A stretch of 64,000 nucleotides of DNA from Acidithiobacillus marinus. GTDB lineage: Bacteria > Pseudomonadota > Gammaproteobacteria > Acidithiobacillales > Acidithiobacillaceae. Made by a program: the position numbers and the translations under genes. The notes beneath the pieces are model-generated. The model was not told where the DNA came from. It saw only the letters and a list, made by a program, of their open reading frames with translations, and did no database searches. Shown piece after piece: positions 45,304 through 55,209 of this stretch; position 1 is the first letter of the stretch, and each line of letters starts with the position of its first letter. The stretch lies in contig NZ_MXAV01000044.1 of the NCBI RefSeq assembly GCF_002847505.1, positions 62,001 through 126,000 of the forward strand, in the 5' to 3' direction.

Positions 45304-45489
45304 ATGGCCGTTCCACAAAGTAAAACATCCCACTCGCGTCGCAATATGCGTCGCGCCCATGATTTTCTGGTGACCGTCAATCGTTCGGTGTGTGCCAATT
45401 GCGGCGCTGCCAAATTGCCCCATCACGTCTGCCCTGAGTGCGGATTCTACAAAGGCCGGGAAATGGTCAAGAAGTCTGGGGAAGCCTGA
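45304..45489 (+). CDS. rpmF: 50S ribosomal protein L32
   Basis: A 61-residue zinc-type L32: [20 protein letters not shown] at the N-terminus and the zinc ribbon [32 protein letters not shown] precedes ATG 45304. The conserved rpmF-plsX-fabH linkage is retained. Confidence 0.97.
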   Translation: MAVPQSKTSHSRRNMRRAHDFLVTVNRSVCANCGAAKLPHHVCPECGFYKGREMVKKSGEA

Positions 45490-45526
45490 AAAACTTGCTG
45501 AGCGGGTTTGAATCGAGGTTGCCCCC

Positions 45527-46552
45527 ATGCCGCATATAGCGGTAGATGCCATGAGTGGAGATAGTGGTCCATCGACGGTGATTCCTGCCATCAAGGATCT
45601 GGTGGCGCATCATCCTGAGGTCACTTTCCATCTGGTCGGCGACAGCAGCACACTCCAGGCTGAATTGCAGCGTCTGCATCTTCAGGATCATGAACGCATT
45701 CAGTTGCATCATGCCAGTCAAGTGGTCGGGATGGACGAGGCGCCTTCTCAGGCCCTGCGTGGCAAGCGGGATTCCTCCATGCATGTGGCCATTGCTCTGC
45801 TCCGGGACGGTCATGCCGATGCCGTGGTCAGCGCCGGAAACACAGGCGCCCTGATGGCCATGGGCAAGGTTTTTCTGCGCACCATCCCCGGCATTGACCG
45901 ACCGGCTATTGCTGCTTTTCTGCCGACCACTACCGGACGTTTTCTGGCACTGGACCTGGGGGCCAATGTGGATTGTCATCCGGAGCATCTGCTGCAATTT
46001 GCCGTGATGGGTTCCATTCTGGCCGAGCGGGTGATGGGTGTTCCCAAGCCCCGGGTTGGGCTGCTCAATATTGGTTCCGAAGAAATCAAAGGCAATGAAC
46101 AGGTCAAAGAGGCATCCCTACTGCTGCGGGCGGCGCGACTCAACTTTATAGGCAATGTGGAAGGGTCCGACATTTATCGCGGCGTAGCAGATGTGGTGGT
46201 CTGTGACGGTTTTGTCGGTAATGTGGCGTTAAAAACCTCCGAGGGCTTAGCCACCATGATCAGCCATGAAATGCGGGCCAGCTATACCCAGGGGCTGTAC
46301 GGAAAACTGGCTTATCTGGTGAATCGCCCCATCTTGCAACGTTTGAGAAAGCGTCTAGACTCTCGGCAATATAACGGAGCAACCCTCCTGGGTCTCAATG
46401 GTATTGTCATCAAAAGTCATGGTAATGCCGATCGCTATGCGTTTGCCCGGGCAGTAGAAGTGGCCATTGCCGAGGCCAAGCATCGCCTGACCCTGCACAT
46501 TGCCGAAGTCATTCAGGATAACCTTGATCCCGTGGTGCGAAACAGCGCGTGA
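45527..46552 (+). CDS. plsX: Phosphate acyltransferase PlsX
   Basis: A 341-residue enzyme converting acyl-ACP to acyl-phosphate for phospholipid synthesis. Family segments include [42 protein letters not shown] and [16 protein letters not shown]. Overlaps fabH by 4 nt (GTGA). Confidence 0.96.
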   Translation: MPHIAVDAMSGDSGPSTVIPAIKDLVAHHPEVTFHLVGDSSTLQAELQRLHLQDHERIQLHHASQVVGMDEAPSQALRGKRDSSMHVAIALLRDGHADAVVSAGNTGALMAMGKVFLRTIPGIDRPAIAAFLPTTTGRFLALDLGANVDCHPEHLLQFAVMGSILAERVMGVPKPRVGLLNIGSEEIKGNEQVKEASLLLRAARLNFIGNVEGSDIYRGVADVVVCDGFVGNVALKTSEGLATMISHEMRASYTQGLYGKLAYLVNRPILQRLRKRLDSRQYNGATLLGLNGIVIKSHGNADRYAFARAVEVAIAEAKHRLTLHIAEVIQDNLDPVVRNSA

Positions 46553-47493
46553 ATTCCATCTATAGTCGTATTGTCGCCACCGGCGGCTATCTGCCCGAGC
46601 GGGTCATGCATAATGCGGAGCTGGAGCAGATGGTCGATACCAGTGATGCCTGGATTTTTGAACGCACCGGCATCCGTTCCCGCCATATCGCCGCAGAAAA
46701 TGAAAAAACCGTGGACATGGCGGAACAGGCCGCGCGGCAGGCCTTGCAGGATGCTGGAATGCAGCCCGAAGAACTGGATCTTATCATTGTCGCGACCACC
46801 ACCCCGGATCAGATTTTTCCCAGTACCGCCTGTCTCTTGCAAGCCCGTTTGGGCAATCGCGGCGCTCCGGCTTTTGACGTGCAGGCGGTGTGTACAGGTT
46901 TTATTTACGCCCTGGCAACGGCCGACCAGTTCATGCGCAGCGGTACCGTCAAAAACGCGCTGGTAGTGGGGGTGGAAAGCATGTCCCGGATTGTGGACTG
47001 GTCTGATCGCTCCACCTGCATTTTGTTCGGGGATGGCGCGGGTGCGGTCGTGTTACGGGCGGACGCGCAGCCGGGCATCATCTCTACCCACCTGCATGCC
47101 GATGGTGCCTACGCCGAGTTATTGCAGGTTCCTGAAGGTCGGGAGCAACTGACCATGCAGGGGAATGCCGTGTTTCGCATGGCGGTGCGGACCCTGGGTG
47201 ACATCGTCCAGGAAACCCTGACAAAAAATAACCTGAAACCTGAAGATATTGATTGGCTGGTACCCCATCAGGCAAACATCCGCATCATCCAGGCGACCGC
47301 CGACAAATTGCAGCTCCCCATGGATCGGGTAGTGACGACTGTGGAACATCATGGTAATACTTCTGCAGCATCGGTGCCTTTGGCGCTGGATGACGCTGCC
47401 AGGAGAGGATGTTTCAAAGCGGGACAGAATATTCTGCTGGAAGCTTTCGGCGGCGGTTTTACTTGGGGTTCAGCTTTATTGCGTTGGTCTTGA
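46549..47493 (+). CDS. fabH: 3-oxoacyl-ACP synthase III (FabH)
   Basis: A 314-residue ketoacyl synthase initiating fatty acid synthesis from acetyl-CoA and malonyl-ACP. Catalytic Cys in [14 protein letters not shown] (about residue 112), His in [11 protein letters not shown] and Asn in [13 protein letters not shown] are all present. Start GTG 46549 overlaps the plsX stop and begins [20 protein letters not shown]. Confidence 0.96.
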   Translation: MNSIYSRIVATGGYLPERVMHNAELEQMVDTSDAWIFERTGIRSRHIAAENEKTVDMAEQAARQALQDAGMQPEELDLIIVATTTPDQIFPSTACLLQARLGNRGAPAFDVQAVCTGFIYALATADQFMRSGTVKNALVVGVESMSRIVDWSDRSTCILFGDGAGAVVLRADAQPGIISTHLHADGAYAELLQVPEGREQLTMQGNAVFRMAVRTLGDIVQETLTKNNLKPEDIDWLVPHQANIRIIQATADKLQLPMDRVVTTVEHHGNTSAASVPLALDDAARRGCFKAGQNILLEAFGGGFTWGSALLRWS

Positions 47494-47547
47494 AGTTTTC
47501 GGTGGCAGCTCGCGTCGGCTGACAGTTTGCTTTTGGAGGAGGTTCGT

Positions 47548-48483
47548 TTGCACGGCTCTATCGCCTTTGTGTTTCCCGGACAAGGTTCCCAGTCCATTCA
47601 AATGCTCGCCGATCTGGCGTCTACTCATCCTTTGGTGCAGGAAGTGTTTGCCGAGGCTTCCGAAGTACTGGGAGAAGATCTCTGGGCACTCAGTCAGCAG
47701 GGCCCTGTGGAAAAGCTCAACCAGACCCGCTGGACCCAGCCGCTGATGCTGGCGGCCGGGTACGCCGTATATCGGGTTTGGGAAGAGGAGGGCGGCGCTT
47801 ATCCGGATTTTGTCGCCGGTCATTCCCTCGGCGAATATACCGCCCTGGTGGTTGCTGAAGCCCTGGATTACAAGGATGCCGTGCGCCTGGTCGCAGAACG
47901 TGGTCGCTTGATGCAGGAAGCCGTGCCCGAAGGTGTCGGCGCCATGGCGGCGGTCATTGGTCTGGCGGATGATGATCTCAAACGCTTATGTACCCAGGAG
48001 GCCCAGGGCAACGTCCTGGCTGCTGCCAACTTTAATGCCCCGGGGCAGGTGGTGGTGGCGGGTGAGGCGGTAGCTGTGGAAAGGTTGGTGGAAGCCGCTC
48101 GCAATGCCGGTGCCAAGCGGGTCGTCATGCTTCCGGTCAGTGTCCCCAGCCATTGCAGTTTGATGACGGAAGCAGCCGGGCAATTTGCTGAGATCCTGGA
48201 GTCCGTGTCCTTTCGCGCTCCCAAAGCCATGCTGATCCATAATGCCGATGTGCAGACGCATACCACCCCCGAAAGCATCCGGGCGGCACTCGCCAAGCAG
48301 TTGTACAGCCCGGTGCGCTGGACGGATAGTATTCGCCATCTGGCGCGTCAGGGCGCCCTGACTTTTGTGGAGATGGGGCCCGGGCGGGTTTTGTCCGGTC
48401 TGGGTAAACGCATCGAGCCCTCCCTGACCATGCTGCATGTGGAAGATGGCAAAAGCCTCAAGGCCACGTTGGAGCTGGTCTGA
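47548..48483 (+). CDS. fabD: Malonyl-CoA:ACP transacylase FabD
   Basis: A 311-residue acyltransferase with active-site FVAGHSLGEYTALVVAEAL (Ser in GHSLGE) and the N-terminal FVFPGQGSQSIQML. The start is TTG 47548, because GGAGGAGG (47534-47541) stands 6 nt upstream. The in-frame TTG at 47527 precedes that box and cannot use it. The resulting length matches E. coli FabD (309). Start and stop of fabD and fabG overlap by one base. Confidence 0.95.
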   Translation: MHGSIAFVFPGQGSQSIQMLADLASTHPLVQEVFAEASEVLGEDLWALSQQGPVEKLNQTRWTQPLMLAAGYAVYRVWEEEGGAYPDFVAGHSLGEYTALVVAEALDYKDAVRLVAERGRLMQEAVPEGVGAMAAVIGLADDDLKRLCTQEAQGNVLAAANFNAPGQVVVAGEAVAVERLVEAARNAGAKRVVMLPVSVPSHCSLMTEAAGQFAEILESVSFRAPKAMLIHNADVQTHTTPESIRAALAKQLYSPVRWTDSIRHLARQGALTFVEMGPGRVLSGLGKRIEPSLTMLHVEDGKSLKATLELV

Positions 48484-49232
48484 TGGAAGCGCGTACTGAT
48501 AAAACCGTGGCGCTGGTGACCGGCGGCAGTCGTGGTATTGGCCAGGAAGTCGCCCGGGTGCTCGGCCGGGATGGAAATTTTGTGATTGCCACCGCAACGA
48601 GCAGCAAGGGTGCCGAAGCGATTACGGCAGATTTTGCGGCGATAGGCATTCAAGGGCTGGGAGTGGTTCTGGATGTGACCGATGATGTGGCGATGGATGA
48701 CTGTCTGAAGCAGATCCAGAGTCAGTACGGGGCTCCCGCCATTCTCGTCAATAATGCCGGCATTACCCGTGACCAGCTGCTCCTGCGCATGAAGGATGAA
48801 GACTGGGACGCGGTCATGGCCACCAATTTGCGCGCCGTCTATCGCCTCAGCAAAATCTGTGTGCGCGATATGCTTAAGGCGCGTTTTGGACGTATAATCA
48901 ATATCACCTCGGTAGTGGGTAGTATGGGCAATGCCGGACAGAGTAATTATGCCGCTGCCAAGGCCGGAGTGGCGGGATTCACCCGAGCCATGGCGCGGGA
49001 AGTGGCCGCTCGCCAGGTGACGGTCAACTGTGTGGCTCCCGGTTTTATTACCACCGATATGACAGAAGGTCTGTCCGAGGCGCACAAGGAAGCATTGCTG
49101 CAGCAGATTCCGGCAGGCCGCCTGGGTGCTGTGGCCGACGTAGCGGGGGCCGTGGCGTATCTGGCCAGTCCCCAGGCAGGCTACGTCACTGGACAGATTC
49201 TGCATGTCAATGGTGGTATGTGGATGGGATAG
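48483..49232 (+). CDS. fabG: 3-oxoacyl-ACP reductase FabG
   Basis: A 249-residue NADPH-dependent short-chain dehydrogenase. Cofactor motif VTGGSRGIGQEVARVL, NNAGITRDQLLLRM, catalytic Ser in NITSVVGSMGNAGQSN, and Tyr/Lys in NYAAAKAGVAGF. Reduces 3-ketoacyl-ACP in the elongation cycle. ATG 48483 overlaps the fabD stop by one base. Confidence 0.96.
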   Translation: MEARTDKTVALVTGGSRGIGQEVARVLGRDGNFVIATATSSKGAEAITADFAAIGIQGLGVVLDVTDDVAMDDCLKQIQSQYGAPAILVNNAGITRDQLLLRMKDEDWDAVMATNLRAVYRLSKICVRDMLKARFGRIINITSVVGSMGNAGQSNYAAAKAGVAGFTRAMAREVAARQVTVNCVAPGFITTDMTEGLSEAHKEALLQQIPAGRLGAVADVAGAVAYLASPQAGYVTGQILHVNGGMWMG

Positions 49233-49316
49233 GACGGTGTTGGCTTTACAGGACTGCACCCCTGTGGTCCAATCTCGCCGACAATAATTTTTAACCAGCA
49301 AAGGAGTTTCTCCCAA

Positions 49317-49565
49317 ATGGAAAATGTGGCTGAACGCGTAAAGAAAGTGGTAGTCGAGCAGTTGGGTGTGAATGAAGATGAAGTGACCAATGAAGCTTCC
49401 TTTGTGGATGATCTGGGCGCTGATTCTCTGGATACCGTAGAACTGGTCATGGCCCTCGAAGAAGAATTTGACTGCGAAATTCCCGATGAAGAAGCCGAAA
49501 AAATTGCTACGGTACAGCAGGCTATTGATTATGTGACTGCCCACATGCCCGCCAAGGATGCCTGA
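49317..49565 (+). CDS. acpP: Acyl carrier protein
   Basis: An 82-residue acidic helical protein. The phosphopantetheine attachment site is Ser37 in [15 protein letters not shown]. AcpS (37282) should modify it. It has AAAGGAG upstream and lies between fabG and fabF in the standard order. Confidence 0.97.
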   Translation: MENVAERVKKVVVEQLGVNEDEVTNEASFVDDLGADSLDTVELVMALEEEFDCEIPDEEAEKIATVQQAIDYVTAHMPAKDA

Positions 49566-49603
49566 ACAGCGATTCGTTTAAGGTTCATGAGGAGAACTGA
49601 GCT

Positions 49604-50845
49604 TTGAAGAAGCGCGTAGTCATTACGGGACTGGGTATTGTCTCGCCGGTTGGCATCGGCATTCCGGCTGCATGGGATGCCATTGTCCAGGGACGCAGTG
49701 GTATCGGCCGCGTTACGCGTATTGATCCCGGTCCCTACAGCTCGCAAATTGCCGGAGAAGTACGTGATTTTGATATCACCCAGTACATTTCCGGCAAGGA
49801 TGCCAAAAAAATGGATTTATTTATCCATTACGGTATCGTCGCGGCGATGGAAGCCATTGAAGATGCGGGTCTGAAAATCAGTCCGGACATTGCCGAACGG
49901 GTGGGCGTATCCATCGGCAGCGGTATTGGTGGTTTGCCCGGCATCGAATCGGAGCATCAGATTGTGACCGAAAGCGGTCCTCGCCGTATTTCTCCGTTTT
50001 TCATTCCGCGTTGTATTGTGAACATGGTCGCCGGGCATATTTCCATCATGTATGGCGCCAAGGGTCCCAATATTGCCATGGCGACGGCCTGCTCCACAGG
50101 CACCCATTCCATTGGTGATGCGGCGCGCCTCATTGAGTACGGAGATGCCGATGTCATGATTGCCGGCGGTGCCGAAGCCGCCATCAGTCCCCTGGGACTG
50201 GGTGGTTTCTCGGCGGCGCGGGCGCTCTCCACCCGCAATGATGCCCCGGAAAAGGCCAGTCGCCCTTGGGACAAGGACCGTGATGGTTTTGTGCTGGGAG
50301 AAGGTGCCGGTGTTTTGGTGCTGGAAGAATATGAATTCGCCAGACGCCGTGGCGCCCGGATTTACGGTGAACTGGCGGGTTACGGTATGAGTTCTGACGC
50401 CTATCATATGACCCAACCCGCTGCCGGAGGGGAGGGTGCCGCCCGCTGTATGCGGGTAGCGCTGCACAATGCCGGTATTGCCCCCGAACAGGTGAGCTAT
50501 ATCAATGCCCACGGTACTTCCACTCCCTTGGGTGACCGGGCGGAGACGGAAGCCGTTCATGCGGTATTTGGTGACCATGCCCGCTCTCTGGCCATGAGCT
50601 CCACCAAGTCCATGACCGGTCATCTGCTGGGCGCGGCGGGTGGCGTGGAAGCGGTGTTTACCACCCTGGCCCTGCATCACGGAATATTGCCGCCGACTAT
50701 CAACCTCGAAGCGGCAGATGAAGGCTGCGATCTGGATTATGTGCCATTACAGGCGCGCAAGCAGACGGTTGATGTGGCTCTGAGTAATTCCTTCGGTTTT
50801 GGTGGGACCAACAGCACCCTCGTATTTCGCCGCCATAGCGACTGA
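49604..50845 (+). CDS. fabF: 3-oxoacyl-ACP synthase II (FabF)
   Basis: A 413-residue condensing enzyme. The catalytic Cys is in [18 protein letters not shown] (about residue 165); the two His are in [11 protein letters not shown] and [12 protein letters not shown]. The start is TTG 49604 ([14 protein letters not shown]) with GAGGAGAA about 10 nt upstream; no ATG fits. It elongates acyl-ACPs, including the step to cis-vaccenate. Confidence 0.96.
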   Translation: MKKRVVITGLGIVSPVGIGIPAAWDAIVQGRSGIGRVTRIDPGPYSSQIAGEVRDFDITQYISGKDAKKMDLFIHYGIVAAMEAIEDAGLKISPDIAERVGVSIGSGIGGLPGIESEHQIVTESGPRRISPFFIPRCIVNMVAGHISIMYGAKGPNIAMATACSTGTHSIGDAARLIEYGDADVMIAGGAEAAISPLGLGGFSAARALSTRNDAPEKASRPWDKDRDGFVLGEGAGVLVLEEYEFARRRGARIYGELAGYGMSSDAYHMTQPAAGGEGAARCMRVALHNAGIAPEQVSYINAHGTSTPLGDRAETEAVHAVFGDHARSLAMSSTKSMTGHLLGAAGGVEAVFTTLALHHGILPPTINLEAADEGCDLDYVPLQARKQTVDVALSNSFGFGGTNSTLVFRRHSD

Positions 50846-50853
50846 TTCCTGCC

Positions 50854-51705
50854 GTGAGCGTGCAGGCCGTTTTGATGGATGGGCACCCGCCAGTAAAGGG
50901 GGCTTGTCCGGCGGCACTGGATCGTGCTTTTCATTACGGGGATGGTCTTTTTGAGACTATCCCGGTCATTCATGGCAATCCCCTGTTCTGGGACGCACAT
51001 CTCCAGCGACTCCAGTCCGGTGCTGACATATTGCACATGACTGCGCCGCACCCGGAGCAGTGGCAGGATGATCTACAGCAATTGCAAAAGAAGATGGTCG
51101 GTTGCGAGCGTTATGTGCTCAAGCTGGTTTTGAGTCGGGGGCCGGGTTGGGGATATGGTATTCCTCAGCACAGTTCGCCTTCACGGACATTGTTTGCGTC
51201 TGATTGGCCTCTGCGCAGCGCGGATCATTGGCAACCGGGTATTCACACCGATATATGCAGCGTTCCCCTACTCACTGGAGCACCCTATCTGCAAGCCAAA
51301 ACCCTCAATCGTTTGAATCAGATCATGGCGAGGGCGGCACTGCCGCCGGTCTACGCAGAGGGTATTCTTCTCGATCAGCAGGGGTTTCTGCGCGAGGGTA
51401 TCATGTCCAATATTTTCTGGGTTTCTGCAGGCAGGGTACATACCCCCTCTCTGGATAATGGTGGTATTGCCGGGATTCAGCGTCAGGCCATCCTGAACTG
51501 TTTGCAGGAATGGGGGACTCCCGCAGTGATGGGGGATTATTCTGCGGAATTTCTCGATGATGCCGACGAGATTTTTTTCAGCAACAGCCTGATCGGTATC
51601 TGGCCGGTCAAATTGTTTCAGGGACGTGATTTGCCTGGTAATCGGGGAGCCATCAGTGCGCGCATACTGGCCTGGCAAGTTGAACAGGGTCTGAGGTATT
51701 GCTGA
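50854..51705 (+). CDS. pabC: Aminodeoxychorismate lyase PabC
   Basis: A 283-residue fold-type IV PLP enzyme making p-aminobenzoate for folate. The motif DRAFHYGDGLFETIPV and the PLP lysine in YLQAKTLNRLNQIM (about residue 150) are seen. The C-terminal EGIMSNIFWV and DEIFFSNSLIGIWPV fit PabC. Start is GTG 50854. A branched-chain aminotransferase is the main alternative, but placement between fabF and mltG supports PabC. The stop overlaps mltG by one base. Confidence 0.92.
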   Translation: MSVQAVLMDGHPPVKGACPAALDRAFHYGDGLFETIPVIHGNPLFWDAHLQRLQSGADILHMTAPHPEQWQDDLQQLQKKMVGCERYVLKLVLSRGPGWGYGIPQHSSPSRTLFASDWPLRSADHWQPGIHTDICSVPLLTGAPYLQAKTLNRLNQIMARAALPPVYAEGILLDQQGFLREGIMSNIFWVSAGRVHTPSLDNGGIAGIQRQAILNCLQEWGTPAVMGDYSAEFLDDADEIFFSNSLIGIWPVKLFQGRDLPGNRGAISARILAWQVEQGLRYC

Positions 51706-52712
51706 TGCGGCGGATTCTGTTGTCGTTTTTGCTGGTCATTATCCTGGTCCCCTCGGGATATTTTGGTTATACCATGTACTGGCCCCAGACCTTACTCAAA
51801 GCAGGAAAGCAGGTGCCCATCCGTCTGGGCAGCGGGGCGCTGGAAAGCATCCAGACTCTGCACCGGGCCGGAATACTCCCTTATCCACAAATGTTCCGAC
51901 TGGCCTGGATGCTGATGGGGCGCCCCATTCTGCAGGCAGGTTTGTATGATTTTCAGGGCCGGGTTTCGCAGGAGCAAGTCCTGCGCCGTTTGAGGAATGG
52001 GCAATCCACGCCTTTGAATCTGGTGATTATTCCAGGATGGAGTCTGGCGATGGTGCTTCATGAGTTGCACAGCAAGTCTCCTTATCTGAACCTTCACGCA
52101 CTGCCACTGGGTGAACAGGCAGGCCAGCAACTGGCGGATATGGGGGTGGGCGCCAATGGTAGCGCCGAGGGTTGGCTGTTCCCCGATAGTTATCGCTATG
52201 TGCCTGGCACTACGGCCCTGAGTCTCCTTCAACGGGCCTATCAGCGGATGGAGGGTAACCTCAGACATTTGTGGTCGCAACGTGCCTCCGGACTCCCATT
52301 GCATAATCCTTATCAGGCCCTCATTCTGGCCTCCATTGTTCAGAAGGAGGGCGCTCCTCCGGCGCAGCAGGCGCATATTGCCGCTGTTTTCCTGAACCGC
52401 TTGCGCAAGGGGATGCCCCTGCAGTCGGACCCCACGGTGATTTATGCCCTGGGCAAGCAGTATCACGGTCATTTGACATCCCAGGATATGCAGGTCTCCA
52501 GCCCCTTTAATACCTATCTGCATGCGGGCTTACCGCCAACACCCATCTCCATGCCCGGAATGAGCAGCTTGCAGGCAGTATTGCATCCCAGTGACAGTCA
52601 GGATCTCTATTTTATCGCCCAAGGGAATGCCTATCATTATTCCAGCACGTATGCGCAACATATCCAGCAGATAAAGCAGTATCTGCAAACTACGGCAAGG
52701 ACGGCTTCATGA
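51705..52712 (+). CDS. mltG: Endolytic murein transglycosylase MltG
   Basis: A 335-residue membrane-anchored enzyme that cuts nascent glycan strands and may terminate peptidoglycan polymerisation. One N-terminal helix (about 4-24), then the YceG domain with GWLFPDSYRYVPGT, LASIVQKEGAPPAQ (catalytic Glu region) and LQSDPTVIYALG, ending with the conserved AVLHPSDSQDLYFIAQG. ATG 51705 overlaps the pabC stop. Confidence 0.94.
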   Translation: MRRILLSFLLVIILVPSGYFGYTMYWPQTLLKAGKQVPIRLGSGALESIQTLHRAGILPYPQMFRLAWMLMGRPILQAGLYDFQGRVSQEQVLRRLRNGQSTPLNLVIIPGWSLAMVLHELHSKSPYLNLHALPLGEQAGQQLADMGVGANGSAEGWLFPDSYRYVPGTTALSLLQRAYQRMEGNLRHLWSQRASGLPLHNPYQALILASIVQKEGAPPAQQAHIAAVFLNRLRKGMPLQSDPTVIYALGKQYHGHLTSQDMQVSSPFNTYLHAGLPPTPISMPGMSSLQAVLHPSDSQDLYFIAQGNAYHYSSTYAQHIQQIKQYLQTTARTAS

Positions 52713-53359
52713 CAGTACAGGAATCCACCATCCGGCGGGGGATGTTTATTACTCTGGAAGGTATTGAAGGTGCGGGTAAAAGCTCTGCAATACCTATTCT
52801 CGCAGCCTTTTGCGAGGCCAGGGGCTTTGCGGTTATCCGTACCAGGGAACCGGGAGGCGGGCTTCTGGGGGAAGCGTTGCGCAGCATTTTTTTGAATCCG
52901 GAACTGACCCTGGATGCGCAAGCCGAACTGCTCCTCCTCTATGCCGGGCGGCGCGATCACTGGTTAAACCGGATTCAACCCGCCCTCGCGGAAGGGAAAA
53001 TTGTGCTCTGTGACCGCTATGAGGATTCCACGTATGCCTATCAGAGCGGCGGCCGGGGCTTTCCCCGCGAACGCATTGCCGAACTGGCCCGCTGGGCTGG
53101 AATTACACAGGCTCCGGATCTGACTTTCTGGTTTGATCTAAGTCCCGAATTGGGTGCTGCCCGGATTCGTGCCCGTAAAGCCGATCGTCTGGAGCAGGAG
53201 CATACGGCATTTTTCACCCGGGCCCGCACGGTTTTTGCCGAGCGTCAGGCTGCCGAGCCTGAGCGTATTTTGCGGATTGATGCGGCAGTGCCCATCGATG
53301 AGGTGCATGTGGCACTTTTGGAAGCCTTGGCGCCCCGACTCCAGCGGCATTATGCATGA
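52709..53359 (+). CDS. tmk: Thymidylate kinase
   Basis: A 216-residue dTMP kinase. P-loop EGIEGAGKSS, the DRYEDSTYAYQSGGRG motif and the arginine-rich LID segment (AAR...RKADRLEQEH) are present. ATG 52709 overlaps the mltG stop by 4 nt; a second ATG 52742 inside the gene is less likely. Makes dTDP for DNA synthesis. Confidence 0.95.
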   Translation: MTVQESTIRRGMFITLEGIEGAGKSSAIPILAAFCEARGFAVIRTREPGGGLLGEALRSIFLNPELTLDAQAELLLLYAGRRDHWLNRIQPALAEGKIVLCDRYEDSTYAYQSGGRGFPRERIAELARWAGITQAPDLTFWFDLSPELGAARIRARKADRLEQEHTAFFTRARTVFAERQAAEPERILRIDAAVPIDEVHVALLEALAPRLQRHYA

Positions 53360-54357
53360 AAATATTCCGCCCCGACCCAAAGGCCTGGCAACCCATCCGG
53401 ACGCTGCTGCAATCCGGTTTACCTCAGGCCATGCTGGCTACTGGCGAGTCGGGCTCGCTGCTGGGCGGGTATCTGGATCTCCTGCAGGCAGCACAGTTGT
53501 GTTTTGCACCGACCGAAGCGGGCTTTGCCTGTGGCGATTGCCGCTCTTGCAAACTGCTCGCCGAAGCGGCTCATCCGGACCTCTGGGTGGTCAGTGCTGA
53601 ACCGGGCAAGGCTATCGCTATTGATACCCTGCGTCAGGGCATGGAGTGGATTCAATACACTCCCCAGGTCAGTAGCACCCGCTGGCTTCGTATCGACCAT
53701 GCGGAAGACATGACGCTGGCCGCCGCCAATGCCATTCTGAAAACCCTGGAAGAACCACCTGCCCGTGCTCATGTGCTCCTGTACAGTGAACAGGCGTCGC
53801 GCTTGTTGCCCACCATTCGTTCCCGCCTGCAGCGTATTCCTCTGCCCGTCATGGAGATGGCTGAATCCCGGCAATGGCTGCAACAGCAGGGGATAGATGC
53901 TGACCATAGTGCGGCTTTATTGCGTCAGTTGGGTAATCGTCCGGCACGGGCCTTGGAGCTTTGGGAAGCAGGCTGGGTCGAACAACGCCGGGAATGGCTG
54001 CGCAGCCTGCTGGATTTGCCGGGGCAGGGGGTGGTGGCAGCGCTCAAGCTGGCGGAACAATGGAGCAAAACTAAGGATCTGCTCCTGATTCGGGAGCTGG
54101 TTCTGGGGCTTATCGCCGATTGTATGCGTTTGCAACAGGGCTTGCTGGACAGAATCACCGACCTGGACTATCTAAATGAACTGCAACGCATGGCCCCGGA
54201 TGTTTCTGCCGAAGCCTTGCAGGCGGCCCTGGATGACTGGTTGCAGTTGCCAGTGGCCCTGGCCCAGAACAGTAACGGCGTCATGGTGATGGAAAAACTG
54301 CTTTTGGACTGGCTGACATTGTGGCCAAGGAGGATAAGCCATGGAATTCAAAACTGA
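53356..54357 (+). CDS. holB: DNA polymerase III delta' subunit
   Basis: A 333-residue clamp-loader subunit of the HolB type. The zinc ribbon cysteines are in CFAPTEAGFACGDCRSCKLL; the sensor-like region is ANAILKTLEEPPARAHVLL and TIRSRLQRIPLP. A functional Walker A is absent, as expected for delta'. Overlaps tmk (4 nt) and pilZ (17 nt). Confidence 0.94.
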   Translation: MKIFRPDPKAWQPIRTLLQSGLPQAMLATGESGSLLGGYLDLLQAAQLCFAPTEAGFACGDCRSCKLLAEAAHPDLWVVSAEPGKAIAIDTLRQGMEWIQYTPQVSSTRWLRIDHAEDMTLAAANAILKTLEEPPARAHVLLYSEQASRLLPTIRSRLQRIPLPVMEMAESRQWLQQQGIDADHSAALLRQLGNRPARALELWEAGWVEQRREWLRSLLDLPGQGVVAALKLAEQWSKTKDLLLIRELVLGLIADCMRLQQGLLDRITDLDYLNELQRMAPDVSAEALQAALDDWLQLPVALAQNSNGVMVMEKLLLDWLTLWPRRISHGIQN

Positions 54358-54703
54358 ACCCAAACCGGGAGGCGCAGCTACCGCCTTGTCCGTGGTACTG
54401 CGCGATCCTCAGGCGGTGCAGCGTTGTTTTATGCCGGCTATCAAGGGTGGAGGTCTGCTGGTTGAAACGCCCAACATCCTGCCCATGGGTACGGAAGTAT
54501 TGTTGATGATTACCCTGCCGGACAGTCAGCCGCGCGCCCCGGTAATGGGCAAGGTCATCTGGATCACTCCCCCGGAGAACCGGGATGGTCGTCCCTCTGC
54601 CATCGGCGTGCAATTTCAGAATGATCGCTCCGGCGTACTCACCCGTATTCAGAATGCCTTATCCGGATTACCTTCTTATCCCGATGTCATTCTGAGTTTT
54701 TGA
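54341..54703 (+). CDS. pilZ: PilZ domain protein (type IV pilus biogenesis type)
   Basis: A 120-residue PilZ-fold protein in the conserved tmk-holB-pilZ order. The segments KGGGLLVETPNILPMGTEV, LMITLPDSQPRAPVMGKVI and AIGVQFQNDR match PilZ. The RxxxR c-di-GMP motif is absent, as in the P. aeruginosa PilZ protein itself, so it may act in pilus assembly without binding c-di-GMP. Start ATG 54341 follows AAGGAGG inside the end of holB. Confidence 0.9.
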   Translation: MEFKTEPKPGGAATALSVVLRDPQAVQRCFMPAIKGGGLLVETPNILPMGTEVLLMITLPDSQPRAPVMGKVIWITPPENRDGRPSAIGVQFQNDRSGVLTRIQNALSGLPSYPDVILSF

Positions 54704-54786
54704 GGGCAGCGCCAACATCTCTGGTTTTGCACCTGCCTGTAGCTTTGACCTGTTTTCCAGTCTTTGGCAATGTGCCTGTTCAATGA

Positions 54787-54816
54787 TTGCTCTTTATGCA
54801 AGGTCTGAGTTACACT
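54787..54816 (+). promoter_or_regulatory. Promoter of tRNA-Ser
   Basis: TTGCTC (54787-54792), an 18-nt spacer and TACACT (54811-54816) end 11 nt before the tRNA. Confidence 0.6.
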
Positions 54817-54827
54817 GCGCAGCCTCA

Positions 54828-54918
<91 letters not shown>

Positions 54919-54980
54919 ATAAATACAATTCACTAAATGATATAGCGTATTTATTTTCTGTGTTTTCTCTGGTCTTGCAT

Positions 54981-55169
54981 TTAGTCTTGCCAGCCCGCTT
55001 CTGAATCGGGCACTGCTTCTTCCTGACTGATTCCCATAACCCGCTAAAAACTGGGGCGAACCCGAATCTGGTATTCGGTTTGTTCGTCGCTGAGATCGTG
55101 CATTTGCTGCAGCCGCTCCAAAGATTCACGCAACCGGACAGGGAACCGGACTTTAGAGCGGCCTTTCAG
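54981..55169 (-). pseudogene. IS5-family transposase remnant
   Basis: No intact gene, but the minus-strand frame 55169-54981 reads KVRFPVRLRESLERLQQMHD, then LSDEQTEYQIRVRPSF, a TAG stop, RVMGISQEEAVPDSEAGWQD and TAA. This parallels the N-terminal IS5-type transposase segment (LSDEQTEYQI.DR.SF.RF.GL....VPD..T.W). The rest of the transposase is missing. It indicates a past insertion between tRNA-Ser and the Fic gene. Confidence 0.6.
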
Positions 55170-55209
55170 TCAGATTGCTTTGAACCAATATATTGTTACA
55201 TAATGAGAT

